A DNA stretch of 64,000 nucleotides from NCBI GenBank assembly GCA_009829735.1, contig CM020619.1, positions 31,269,751 to 31,333,750 of the forward strand. Reading direction: 5' to 3'. This DNA comes from Pyropia yezoensis (taxonomy: Eukaryota > Rhodophyta > Bangiophyceae > Bangiales > Bangiaceae). This document shows positions 1 through 9,100 of the stretch, in pieces. The notes under the pieces are model-generated. The model saw nothing but the letters and a program-made list of their open reading frames with translations, was not told the origin of the DNA and ran no database searches. Within the stretch, counting starts at the first letter, position 1, and each line of letters starts with the position of its first letter. The position numbers and the translations under genes were made by a program.

Positions 1-3
1 GCG

Positions 4-1176
4 TCAGAGCTGCGCATGCCGGTCGTCCGGCTGACTCAGGACCCAATGGTGTTCCACCCGCACCGCGTTCGGCTGGTTGACCAGCCGCATCAACTCCCGC
101 TCCCAACTCGGGTCCACCTTGACACGCCGGGAGGACTCTCCACGGGGATGCACCAGGTGGAAGTCCACCCGCATACGCCCATCGGACTCCATCGACTCTT
201 GCACCGTGAGGCCTCGAACCCGAGCCACCAAGTCGGACATCGACATGGCGGGTTGACCCGCCGCCACGGCGACGCCGCCACCCAACGGGGCAACCCGGGC
301 AGGACCAGGAAGAATCGGGGGCGCCGGGGGACGCCCCACCGGCAGAGGGGCCGGCGCCGGAGGCGCGCGCGGCCGAGCAGGAAGAAGAAGGGCGGGCGCC
401 CGCCCGGAGTAACTCCCGGAGTCCACTGCCATCGGGGTAGACGCCTCTTGACCTTCACGCGCCCGCGGCACCGCGGGCAGAGGATCGCCGCCGCCCGGAC
501 CCGAAGTGGGTACCACGGGGGCAGCACGGGTAGACCCGCTACCCGCCGCAGCGGACACACCAACCGGGCGGGCACCCGCGCCATCTTGACCCGCCGTACC
601 GGAAGGGGTGCCGCCACCACCATCCGCTACGCCAGCGACACCGTCTTGGGGTAGAGCCACGCCGGCACCGGCGGCAGAAGCCATCCGGGCCGCCGGAGGA
701 GTAGTGGTAGAGCCCATCGCTGCACGCGGTTGTCCGCCACCCGACGGAGCCGTCCAACCGCTACACACGGACGACAACCCGCCCGGCGCGCCTTCCGGGG
801 CCACACGAACGGTCACCCGGTCGTCCTCGTCCTCCGACGAGCTCGCCAAGAAGCACTCGGCGGCGGTGGCAGAGACGGGAACGTCGTCGACCATCACCTC
901 TTCCCCCTCCTCAGGCAGGAGGTCGTCCTCGCCCCCGGGTACCTGGGGGTCCGACATGGTGCAACCGGGGTAGCAGGGGCGCCCCGTGCAGAAAAAGCCG
1001 AGGCCGGCTCGACCCGGTACGAGGAACGCTCGCGCAGGACGAGCCAGGGAAGCGCGGGCACCCGCGCTTATGACCACAAACGGCCACGCAGAGACGGGAA
1101 CGTCGTCGACCATCACCTCTTCCCCCTCCTCAGGCAGGAGGTCGTCCTCGCCCCCGGGTACCTGGGGGTCCGACAT
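4..1176 (-). pseudogene. Antisense ORF (aORF) of A1, broken by an early stop
   Basis: Homologue of the A2 and A3 antisense ORFs. The start is placed at the ATG at 1176 because all three copies share a Met-Ser-x-Pro-Gln-Val start there. The N-terminal part is acidic (several Glu/Asp runs), followed by a Pro/Ala/Gly-rich linker and then a core shared with the other copies (motifs SDLVARVRGLTVQE and DDRHAQL). A TGA at 4-6 replaces the Trp codon that follows DDRHAQL in A2 and A3, so the protein loses its C-terminal half. A 219-bp in-frame tandem duplication repeats the start region, so a second MSDPQV start lies at 957. I do not recognise the family. It is probably non-functional in this copy. 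Confidence 0.7.
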
Positions 1177-1306
1177 GGTGCAACCGGGGTAGCAGGGGCG
1201 CCCCGTGCAGAAAAAGCCGAGGCCGGCTCGACCCGGTACGAGGAACGCTCGCGCAGGACGAGCCAGGGAAGCGCGGGCACCCGCGCTTATGACCACAAAC
1301 GGCCAC
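869..1306. repeat. 219-bp direct tandem duplication in A1 aORF
   Basis: Bases 869-1087 and 1088-1306 read as the same sequence with an exact offset of 219. The unit is 73 codons, so the aORF frame is kept. A2 and A3 have only one copy, so the duplication arose in A1 or its recent ancestor. Confidence 0.9.
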
Positions 1307-1769
1307 GAGAAGCGCCGCAGGCACGCGGGTCGACCCGCGCCCGACGGGGCTACGAACGCGCTCCACCCAGGCACCTGGACCGGAGCCACGCCCCCCCCAC
1401 ACGGAGTAATCAAAGGGGGTCGCCCCCAACCGCCCCCACGCAACGCGGGCAGCCCCCGCCCCCCACTCAATCGTCAACACGAGAGGGGCCCCCCTACCAC
1501 CAGGCACCTGGTGGCGGATCCGCTTGCACCACCCCTCGGAAAGGGGGGTCGTGAACAAAAACCCGCATCGGGAAATTAACGGTCCGGAAAACGGATCGTG
1601 TGTGTACCACACAAAGGGGGGCACCCCCCTCGGACAACCTCGAAAAGGGGTGTCTGTCGCGACGGGGCGCAAAGCCCCACCCGACAGGTAAACGGTCACG
1701 CGACCCACTTACATTCGGTAACCCGAATGCAACTCGACCCGAGGACGGGCCGAATCTAAGGGGGGGATA

Positions 1770-2132
1770 TGTAGCAATATGGTTGTCCGTATTGTGACCC
1801 TAATATTAGGGGGGCTACTTCTAATCCTTGGCTTTCAATTTGAGAGTCCGTACTGGTCACGGTATCTATAAGTTACGTATGACCAGGGGGACTTGCATCT
1901 TGGGGTGGAGGGTAGGTAGTAGTATCTCCGAGGGTTTATAACGAGGGGGCCGGCGGCGAATCCACCGCCGGCCAAGGTAGAACAACAAACCCCTCCCATT
2001 TGGGCTCCCATCTTGGTCCCGTGGCTTGCGCTCCAAGGACAGCAACCTTGGCCTCCCGGTGACGTAGGTGGCGATCCCCCTTGGTGAGTGTTCCCTGAGA
2101 GTGGACGTGCGACGGATACCTATTGTGCTACA
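1770..2132 (+). repeat. 3' LTR of A1 (family A)
   Basis: 363 bp, starting tgtagca and ending tgctaca (7-bp terminal inverted repeat). A polypurine tract with seven G's lies immediately before it. Inside are a TATA-like TTTATAA and a hairpin with 9-bp arms (1948-1956 with 1965-1973, loop of 8). It differs at scattered bases from the A2 LTRs, so A1 is a separate insertion. Confidence 0.95.
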
Positions 2133-2384
2133 CCCGATTTCAAGTACGATTCGGGCACAACAGGCACGGCCGGGGGCTAGTTGCACCCGTCCAGCCACCT
2201 GGAAGTTCTCACCCATCAGCACCGCGATGACCCGACGTGGGTTTACGTTCTTGGGGAGTCCTACCCGAGGTGGGCAGACTCCCTTAGGTCGCCGTAGTAT
2301 CCGGCAGGGTTGGTTCGTCCTCTTGACCCACTTGGCCGTGGCTGCCGTTGTGAGCTTCGGACAGCCAGCTCCAACGGTCATTCG
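2133..2384 (-). pseudogene. Family B pol, N-terminal remnant
   Basis: Read in the -1 frame relative to gag, the minus strand stays open from the gag end into a segment with GENFQVAGRVQL, which lines up with GVGHVLFTLENFKVSATLGV just before the protease DTGAG of family A pol. The reading stops where A1 is inserted, at the expected active-site position. It is a fragment of about 80 residues and is certainly non-functional. Confidence 0.6.
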
Positions 2385-3412
2385 TTTCCCGCCGACTTTG
2401 CGTCTGAATCTGAGGGCGAGGGGGAAGACGGAGAGTCCGAGGACGACGTGTCCGCCTCCTCCGCCGAGGGTGCGGCGACCGCCACTACCGGCCGAGGTCC
2501 ACCCTCGCGGCGTGAACGTACTTCGTTCGTAGCCGACTTCTTACTCGCATTCCTAACAAGTTTTTGGATGCGTTTACTAAACTTGGGGCAATCATATGCC
2601 CAGTGTCCATCGGAGTTGCAGCTCCAACACCGATTGTCAGTTCCCCGAGGGGTCTTCCCGACTGGGGAAGACCAAAAGGTACCCTGAGAAGTTCCCACGG
2701 CAGCTACCACCCTTTCCTTGCGGATTCTGCGTGCTTCTTTTAACTCTCTGGCCTGGCGCGCCTCCTCACGTTCCTTGGTCAACTCAGCCTGACGCTCTTG
2801 GCGTTGTTCCTCCCGCAACTTGCGGTAGGCCTCACCTCTGCGGTAGGCGAACCTAGCCAACTGGGGCAGTGTCACCCGGGCAGTATTATGCTCCCGGGTC
2901 TTCATACGGACTGACCAATGGAGTCCCTCCACAAACCGACTCTTCACTACAGCTTGTGGATGAAGAAACCCACAAAGATTGTTGAGCTTACGAACTCGAT
3001 CCGCAAAGGACAACTCGTCCTCCGCCTCTTCCTGGTGAGCTTGGGTAAACTCCTCAACTTGAGAAGCCAACGCTGCTTCATCCACCATGGCTCTCAACAA
3101 CCAGTTGACCAGCTCCAAATAGGACGTCACCTCCCCAGCGCCTCCACTTGAGTAACTGGGCATAACGGACATAAGTTCTGTCTGCAGGTCGCCCTTCGTA
3201 AACTCCTGTAGCATATAGAATGCCATGCCTTCACTTATGGCATTGTCGTCACAGGCTTTTGTGAAACGACGTAGAAACTCAACACACGGAGGGGGGGAGT
3301 TCCATCCCACTCAGCTTTGTGCCCAAAAGAGTGGAGTGGATTCTTTTTGGCACGGCCCATGGCTCGGGCCTGGACAGGACCGTACGCCGCCGACGTGTTG
3401 TGGAGGGCGTAG
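2378..3412 (-). pseudogene. Family B gag, C-terminal part with zinc knuckle
   Basis: A Gag nucleocapsid-type protein fragment. From about 3310 to the TGA at 2378-2380 it reads as about 310 residues: a capsid-like helical region, a long Arg/Glu-rich helix (EEARQARELKEARRIRKE) and one CCHC zinc knuckle, CWSCNSDGHWAYDC (C-x2-C-x4-H-x4-C), then an acidic Ser/Asp-rich tail. The upstream part (3311-3412) is in a different frame. The shift falls at a run of G's near 3290-3297, so the gene is broken there or has a sequencing error. The N-terminal part is at 22747-23662. It differs strongly from family A gag outside the knuckle and the terminal AGNE. Confidence 0.8.
2384..2390 (-). promoter_or_regulatory. 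Predicted -1 ribosomal frameshift site GGGAAAC (family B gag-pol)
   Basis: On the minus strand the gag frame reads G GGA AAC GAA TGA, a perfect X_XXY_YYZ slippery heptamer two codons before the gag stop. The -1 frame continues open into the pol remnant. Family A has the same heptamer at the same distance from its gag stop. Confidence 0.7.
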
Positions 3413-3775
3413 TGTAGCAATATGGTTGTCCGTATTGTGACCCTAATATCAGGGGGGCTACTTCTAACCCTTAACTTTCAATTTGATAGTTCGTACTGGT
3501 CACGGTATCTATAAGTTACGTATGACCAGAGGGACTTGCATCTTGGGGTGGAGGGTAGTTAGTAGTGTCTCCGAGGGTTTATAACGAGGGGGCCGGTGGC
3601 GAATCCACCGCCGGCCAAGGTAGAACAACAAACCCCTCCCATTTGGGCTCCCATCTTGGTCCCGTGGCTTGCGCTCCAAGGACAGCAACCTTGGCCTCCC
3701 GGTGACGTTGGTGCCGATCCCCCTTGGTGAGTGTTCCCTGAGAGTGGACGCGCGACGGATCCCTATTGTGCTACA
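3413..3775 (+). repeat. 5' LTR of A2
   Basis: 363 bp, tgtagca to tgctaca. It appears identical to the 3' LTR at 22384-22746, which implies a recent insertion. It contains TTTATAA (3578-3584) followed by a GC-rich hairpin. Confidence 0.97.
3578..3584. promoter_or_regulatory. TATA-like element in family A LTR
   Basis: TTTATAA on the plus strand, TTATAAA on the minus strand. It is present in every family A LTR here (22549-22555 in the other A2 LTR), just before the conserved hairpin. It could serve as TATA box for the sense transcript and, read the other way in the 3' LTR, for the antisense ORF. This is inference from sequence only. Confidence 0.4.
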
Positions 3776-3776
3776 T

Positions 3777-3794
3777 TGGAGGAGCAGCAGGGGA
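3777..3794 (+). other. Primer binding site of A2
   Basis: One base after the LTR the sequence reads TGGAGGAGCAGCAGGGGA. A3 has TGGTGGAGCAGCAGGGGA in the same place, and element B has a close variant. It is compatible with the 3' end of a tRNA (CCA), but I cannot name the tRNA. Confidence 0.65.
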
Positions 3795-3999
3795 CGGGTT
3801 TCCGTCACCCTTGTGGTGACGCCGTCTTCGGCCCTGGCACACGGATAGGGATCCGGTCCTTTTCTTGTACTCGTGGTGTTGCGACCTGATCGATTGTGTT
3901 GAGTTCTTACCTTGACTGTGATCTACTGCTACTCTCCCCAATCTACCCCCTCGCTCTCTTGTTCGTGGTGATTGATACGTCGGTTGACTGATTGTGACC

Positions 4000-6183
4000 A
4001 TGTCTACCCAAGAGACGGGGAACGTTCAAGATGACGGATCGGCGTCGACGCCGACCCCGGAGGTGACTACGGGAACCGGGATCGGGAACCCGATCGATAA
4101 CATTGAGACGCCAATGCTTTCCGGTGCCGGATCGACGTTTGGCACGGCTCGGACGGCAGGAGGCGGGGGCCCGCCTCAACTGTCGTCGACCGACCTCACT
4201 CCGCCGCCTCCTTCACCAGGGGATTCCCTGATGGCATCATTGGCCCGCATCGAGGCCCGGTTTTCCGGGCTCGACGCCCGTCAAGATCGGACGGAGGACG
4301 CAATGGCAGTGTTGATGTCAACACGGCACACGACGGGACCCCGTCGTGTTCCTCCCACACCGGTACGGTTCGAACCGGCAGGACTACTTTCGGAGTCCAC
4401 CAGGGTCAACCCCGGTGTTGCTACTCCTGGACAACCCCCGGACACAATGGGGTATGGGTCCGACTCGTCGGCAGAGTTGGAACGGAGTCACACGGAGCGA
4501 TACGCTCGGAGCACCCGAAGCGGACTCCGCGGACACGACCCGGCGGATACGTACGCCGGGGGAGAGTCGGTTATTGGGGGAGGAGGTACCCTCTCGCAGT
4601 ACCCCCACGACGAAGGAGGCCAAGCAACTCGGGTTCCCGAGGTGCCGACGCCTGAAGTACCATCTTCAGTGGTGGAAGCTATGACCGCGCAGGTAACTGC
4701 GAGCCTACTGAAGCGGATGGAGTCCGATGAGTTCGCTCATCAACTGGCTAAGCGACTGGATATCCAGGACGCTGACACGGAGATCGTCAACGAGGTCTTC
4801 CGGTCGGTTCTTACTCCGGAACGTTATCGTTTGGAGGACCGCTCTACCACCGTATCGGAATCGATGCGTAATACGTCGCATCGGGCGATTCGCTCTATGC
4901 AGACCCTTATGAAGGGAGTCCCTATGTTCGGGGGGCCGAACGGACGCCCGTTGGCAGTCATCGGCTTCTTGACTAGCTTCAAGGCAGCCGCAGACAAGGC
5001 GCTCGTTAACGCGGGGCTGGCCCTGGAGATCCTCCCGTTCTTTGTTGATGAACGGGTGCGAGGCATTCTTCGCCAGGCATCCCCGATGCCGGGAATGAGG
5101 GTCGCGGCCACCCCCATGGATTACCGTGGGATATTGAAGGAGCTGCTGAGCAGCTACCTCAGTGAGGACAAGTGCGAGGACCACTATCGGGCCCTTCGCA
5201 CTGCCACCGCCCAGTCCTGGGAGGATGAGGAGATGTTTGGACGCCGGATCCAAGAGCTCGACTACGAGCTGGGGAAGCTCCTCGGAGAAGGGGAGCTACG
5301 GGCCATCCTGTTCGCAGGAGTACCCAACTACGTGCGGATATCCGCACGGGGCGCCAACACGGCACGGACGAACTTCAGTCGACTGATGCATATGTGCAAG
5401 TCCCTAGGGGACGCCTACCGGGTTCTACACCCGGAGTGTGCCTTGGCCCCGAAGCCCAAGGGTGAGGGAGGCAAGCCCAGTCTTACCCCGGTACCGAGGC
5501 AAGAGAAGGTGGAACGTAAGGCCGCACCAGTACTGGTGGCGACCGAACATACCCCTATTGGTGAGGGTGACCCTCTGGTCGACCAACAGGGCCACCTGTT
5601 GCTACCGGCGACGCCGGTGATTGATGAACATGGTACGGTAGCGTACATCGCCCCGGCTGGAACCCAGTTCCAGGTCAACGAAGGAACGGGACGGTGCGTC
5701 CCGTATGTGCGGACTACGGGGTACTCCCCGGTGACGGGTAACCCTCACCAACCCTTGCCAACATGGGCGGTGCGCACGGAGGCACCTCCGCAGATTGCGA
5801 GCCGACCCAACCGGTTGGGGGAATCCATGTTCCGGTTGACCCAAGGACCCAAGGCCTACCAGGGAGCAGGCACTCGGGCGCCCGAGGGAGGCAACCGTAG
5901 CTACGGGGCTACCCCGATGCGACCTCAAGGGGGGACCGGCACGTCCGGATGTATGTTGTGTGGGGATCCCCAGCACTGGGTGTCTTCCTGCCCACTCATC
6001 CCCGAGGAGTCTCGGCAGGCAGCGGCGCAACGCAAGGCATCCACCGGGGGGTATCCCCCCCGAGCACCCGGACCCGCACCGGGTAGGCAGCCAGCTCCAG
6101 GTGGAGTACTGGCCGTCGAGGGGGCACCTCCTCAGCCGGATGTCCCGGCGGACAGCACCCTACCAAGGGCGGGAAACGAGTAA
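4000..6183 (+). CDS. gag: Family A Gag polyprotein (A2, first copy)
   Basis: 727 residues. Gag forms the cytoplasmic virus-like particle in which the element's RNA is reverse transcribed. The ATG at 4000 (MSTQETGNVQ) is chosen because it is conserved in A3 and is the first ATG of the frame. The first third is Thr/Pro/Ser-rich and probably disordered. The middle third is a helical capsid-type region (around GFLTSFKAAADKALVN and LLSSYLSEDKCEDHYRAL). One CCHC knuckle, CMLCGDPQHWVSSC (C-x2-C-x4-H-x4-C), lies near the C-terminus, followed by a Pro-rich tail ending AGNE. The stop at 6181 directly follows a slippery heptamer. The frame is intact. The second copy across the gap carries indels. Confidence 0.93.
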   Translation: MSTQETGNVQDDGSASTPTPEVTTGTGIGNPIDNIETPMLSGAGSTFGTARTAGGGGPPQLSSTDLTPPPPSPGDSLMASLARIEARFSGLDARQDRTEDAMAVLMSTRHTTGPRRVPPTPVRFEPAGLLSESTRVNPGVATPGQPPDTMGYGSDSSAELERSHTERYARSTRSGLRGHDPADTYAGGESVIGGGGTLSQYPHDEGGQATRVPEVPTPEVPSSVVEAMTAQVTASLLKRMESDEFAHQLAKRLDIQDADTEIVNEVFRSVLTPERYRLEDRSTTVSESMRNTSHRAIRSMQTLMKGVPMFGGPNGRPLAVIGFLTSFKAAADKALVNAGLALEILPFFVDERVRGILRQASPMPGMRVAATPMDYRGILKELLSSYLSEDKCEDHYRALRTATAQSWEDEEMFGRRIQELDYELGKLLGEGELRAILFAGVPNYVRISARGANTARTNFSRLMHMCKSLGDAYRVLHPECALAPKPKGEGGKPSLTPVPRQEKVERKAAPVLVATEHTPIGEGDPLVDQQGHLLLPATPVIDEHGTVAYIAPAGTQFQVNEGTGRCVPYVRTTGYSPVTGNPHQPLPTWAVRTEAPPQIASRPNRLGESMFRLTQGPKAYQGAGTRAPEGGNRSYGATPMRPQGGTGTSGCMLCGDPQHWVSSCPLIPEESRQAAAQRKASTGGYPPRAPGPAPGRQPAPGGVLAVEGAPPQPDVPADSTLPRAGNE
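6171..6177 (+). promoter_or_regulatory. Predicted -1 ribosomal frameshift site GGGAAAC (gag-pol, A2)
   Basis: The gag frame reads G GGA AAC GAG TAA, so the heptamer fits X_XXY_YYZ exactly and lies two codons before the stop. The pol frame is -1 relative to gag, is open through the gag stop, and has no ATG until far inside pol. Downstream a stem can form (CCGGGG 6196-6201 with CCCCGG 6228-6233, inner TGGG/CCCA 6207-6210 with 6215-6218). The spacer of about 18 nt is longer than usual. Confidence 0.75.
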
Positions 6184-9100
6184 GAGGAAGGACCACCGGG
6201 GGGCGCTGGGGTCACCCAAGCAAGCCACCCCGGAGTACCGCGGGGAAAGCCCCACGGAGAGCGCGGTTGAGCCGACGCCGCATCAACCCCCGGGTACACC
6301 TTCCGGCCCCGACGACACGGCGTCAGGGGATTGATGACCAACCCCCGAGGTTGGGAGGAGAGGACGGGAAGCCCCTTCACGTTGAACCAGACAAGGGCCC
6401 TGTTCAGGATGCCCGAGTAACACCAGATATCGGTGTAGGACATGTGTTGTTTACCTTGGAGAACTTCAAGGTATCAGCCACACTGGGGGTTGACCCCCAG
6501 TCGACACGATCGTACTACCCTGTACTGGACACAGGGGCTGGACCCAACCTTATCCGGAAGGATACCCTCCCGGACAAGTGGCTTCCACGAGTCAGAGTGA
6601 CTCGGGGACCCACCATCAAGGACGCGAATGGTCGACTCATTCGTACGACCGCAGCGATGTCGCTGCAGGTTACCATCGGGGATCTCACCACGGAAGTTGA
6701 CTTCCTGGTATGTGAAACGCTATCGGTGCCCTGCATACTGGGGTGCACCTTCATCAACGTTCACGTTGATGCAATCCGGCCAGGCCGGAGGACCGTCGAG
6801 CTTCAAGAAGCCGACGGGACGAAGCGAGGACACACGGCTATCGTCAGGGACCTGACGCTACAAGGAAGCCACGTTAACGTGGCTGAGGTGTACGCAAGCG
6901 TCGAGCCGAAGACACTTCGGTTGGCCAAGCGAACTCGCTTTGAGCCGTTGTCAGAGACAGTCCTCCCGGTTAACTGCGACCTCGCAGGCATCTGCAGAGT
7001 CCAGTCCAACCTACGGACGTACAAGCGCCATGGGTTGACCATGGCCAACGGTCTCATAGACCTCCCAGCAGGAGGGTCGTCCCTCCTAGTGATGGCGAAC
7101 TACCGCCGTAAGGCAGTCACCCTCCCGAAGGGAACTATCCTCGGGATTGCCGAACTCTACGAAGGAGATATCTTTACCCCTGATAAGGAAGGTCAAGTGG
7201 AACCACTTGAAGTACTGGCGGTCGCCGAGACCACCGAGCGACAGCAACCCGATGACGGGAAGCCTAACCCATCGGCGGCTCCGGAGGACCTGCCGCCAAA
7301 GGACCAAGAGGCCTTGAAGGCACTGGCCGAGGCTGACCTCGACCACCTTCCCCCTTCGGTAGCCGAAGGGGTACGACGGATGCTAAGAAAGCATGACGTT
7401 ATGTGGACAGGCGGGGCCTTGGGGACCATTGGGGCAACCCAACATCGTATAGACCTGGTACCAGGCGCACGACCCGCCCGCTCACAACCGCACCGAGCGG
7501 GACCTATGCAACGAGAGATCGTTGATGGAGAAGTGAAGAGGATGAGTGAAGCTAAGGTGATCCGACCTTCGATGTCGGAATGGGGTGCCCCAGTCGTTAT
7601 TGTGCCGAAGAAGGATCAAACCCCTCGGTTTTGCATCGATTATCGACGCCTCAACTTGGTTACCAAGAAGGACTCATACCCTTTACCAAGGATGGATGAA
7701 TGCATCGACTCCCTGGGGGAGGCTACGGTGTTTACCACCATCGACTGCAATGCCGGATACTGGCAGATCCCGGTGGCGGACGAGGATATCCCCAAGACGG
7801 CATTCGTCTGTCACAGTGGAGTGTACGAGTTCCTAAGGATGCCCTTCGGATTGTCCAACGCCCCCGCTACATTCCAGCGGGCTATCGACATCATACTGTC
7901 GGGGGTGAAGTGGCGTAACTGCCTAGTGTACCTCGATGACGTCATCGTCTTCTCGCGTAACATGGATGACCATGTACAACATGTTGACGAGGTACTCACC
8001 CTCTTGAGGAACGCCGGGGTAACCCTGCGTCTGAAGAAGTGCGCCTTCTTCCAACAGACGGTCGAATATCTGGGCCACCAGATAACCCCTGGTAAACTAG
8101 GGGTACTCGAAGCCAATACCCGGGCACTCCGGGATGCCCGGTTCCCTAACACCCAGACGCAGCTCAAGAGCTTCCTGGGAATGTGCAATGTATACCGACG
8201 GTTCGTCAAGGACTTCGCTCGGATAGCTAAACCGTTAACGGTTCTTACGAGCAGTACCTTACCCAAGGTACTCCAACCCCCTTCGCCTAGCGAAGAGGAG
8301 GCATTCGAGTCGCTGAAGCGAGCCCTACTAGCCCCACCCGTCCTTGCGTTACCGCATAGACGGGGTACCTTCGTCATCGATGTCGATGCGTGTGATACAC
8401 AAGTGGGATGCACCCTGTTACAGGGAGAGACGTTGATCGGTACCGATAACGTTATCCCGGACCTACGTCCGGTAGGGTACTTCAGCCGGACACTCAACCC
8501 GGCTGAGCGGAACTATAGTGCCACCGAGCGTGAATGCCTCGGAGTTATATGGGCAGTGCAACTGCTCCGTCCATACCTGGAGGGCTCCAGGTTCATCGTG
8601 AGGTCCGACCACGAACCCCTACGATGGCTCCTCAACCTTGGTGACAAGGATTCCGATAGCCATGGGAGGCTAGCCCGATGGAGGCTGAAGATGGCCGAGC
8701 ACGACTACCGCACGGTGTATAAGGCTGGGTCAACCCACCACCTCGGAGACGCGTTGTCTCGACTCGCCACCCCGAGCGGGGATACCCGCCCGGTGGACGA
8801 GGACATCCCGGTGGTACCGGTGTGCATGGTGGGTAATGCTACCCAGGGTATGGCTGACCATACCATGGCACACCTTGCGTGCCCATTGACCCTCGCGGAC
8901 TTCCGCGAGGCACAGGCCAACGACGATGACTGTAGACGTCATCGTGCTAACCTCCTGGCCGGTACGGCCGGCATCTTCTCCGAGAACGAAGACGGACTCA
9001 TATACCGGCGGGCACCCGCCGATGGACGACATCAAGTCGTGGTTCCCGTGTCCTTACGGCAAGCCGTCATGGAACGAGAACATGAGAACCCTACAGCCGG

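Larger units (their letters stand above)
1..2132 (+). mobile_element. Family A LTR retrotransposon A1, 3' part only
   Basis: This is the right-hand end of a Ty3/gypsy-type element whose gag and pol lie left of the window. It contains the antisense ORF, a polypurine tract (about 1758-1768) and a 363-bp LTR matching those of A2 and A3. The element ends at 2132 inside the protease region of the older element B. The 5 bases after the LTR (cccga) should be its target duplication, but the left copy is outside the window. Confidence 0.9.
2133..3412 (-). mobile_element. Family B LTR retrotransposon, middle fragment (gag C-terminus and start of pol)
   Basis: This piece lies between A1 and A2. It reads on the minus strand as the C-terminal two thirds of a gag followed by the start of a pol in another frame. 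The rest of gag, the leader and the 5' LTR continue at 22747-24250, on the other side of A2. A1 cut the element at its left end, near the expected protease active-site region. The remaining pol and the other LTR must lie left of the window. Confidence 0.85.
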
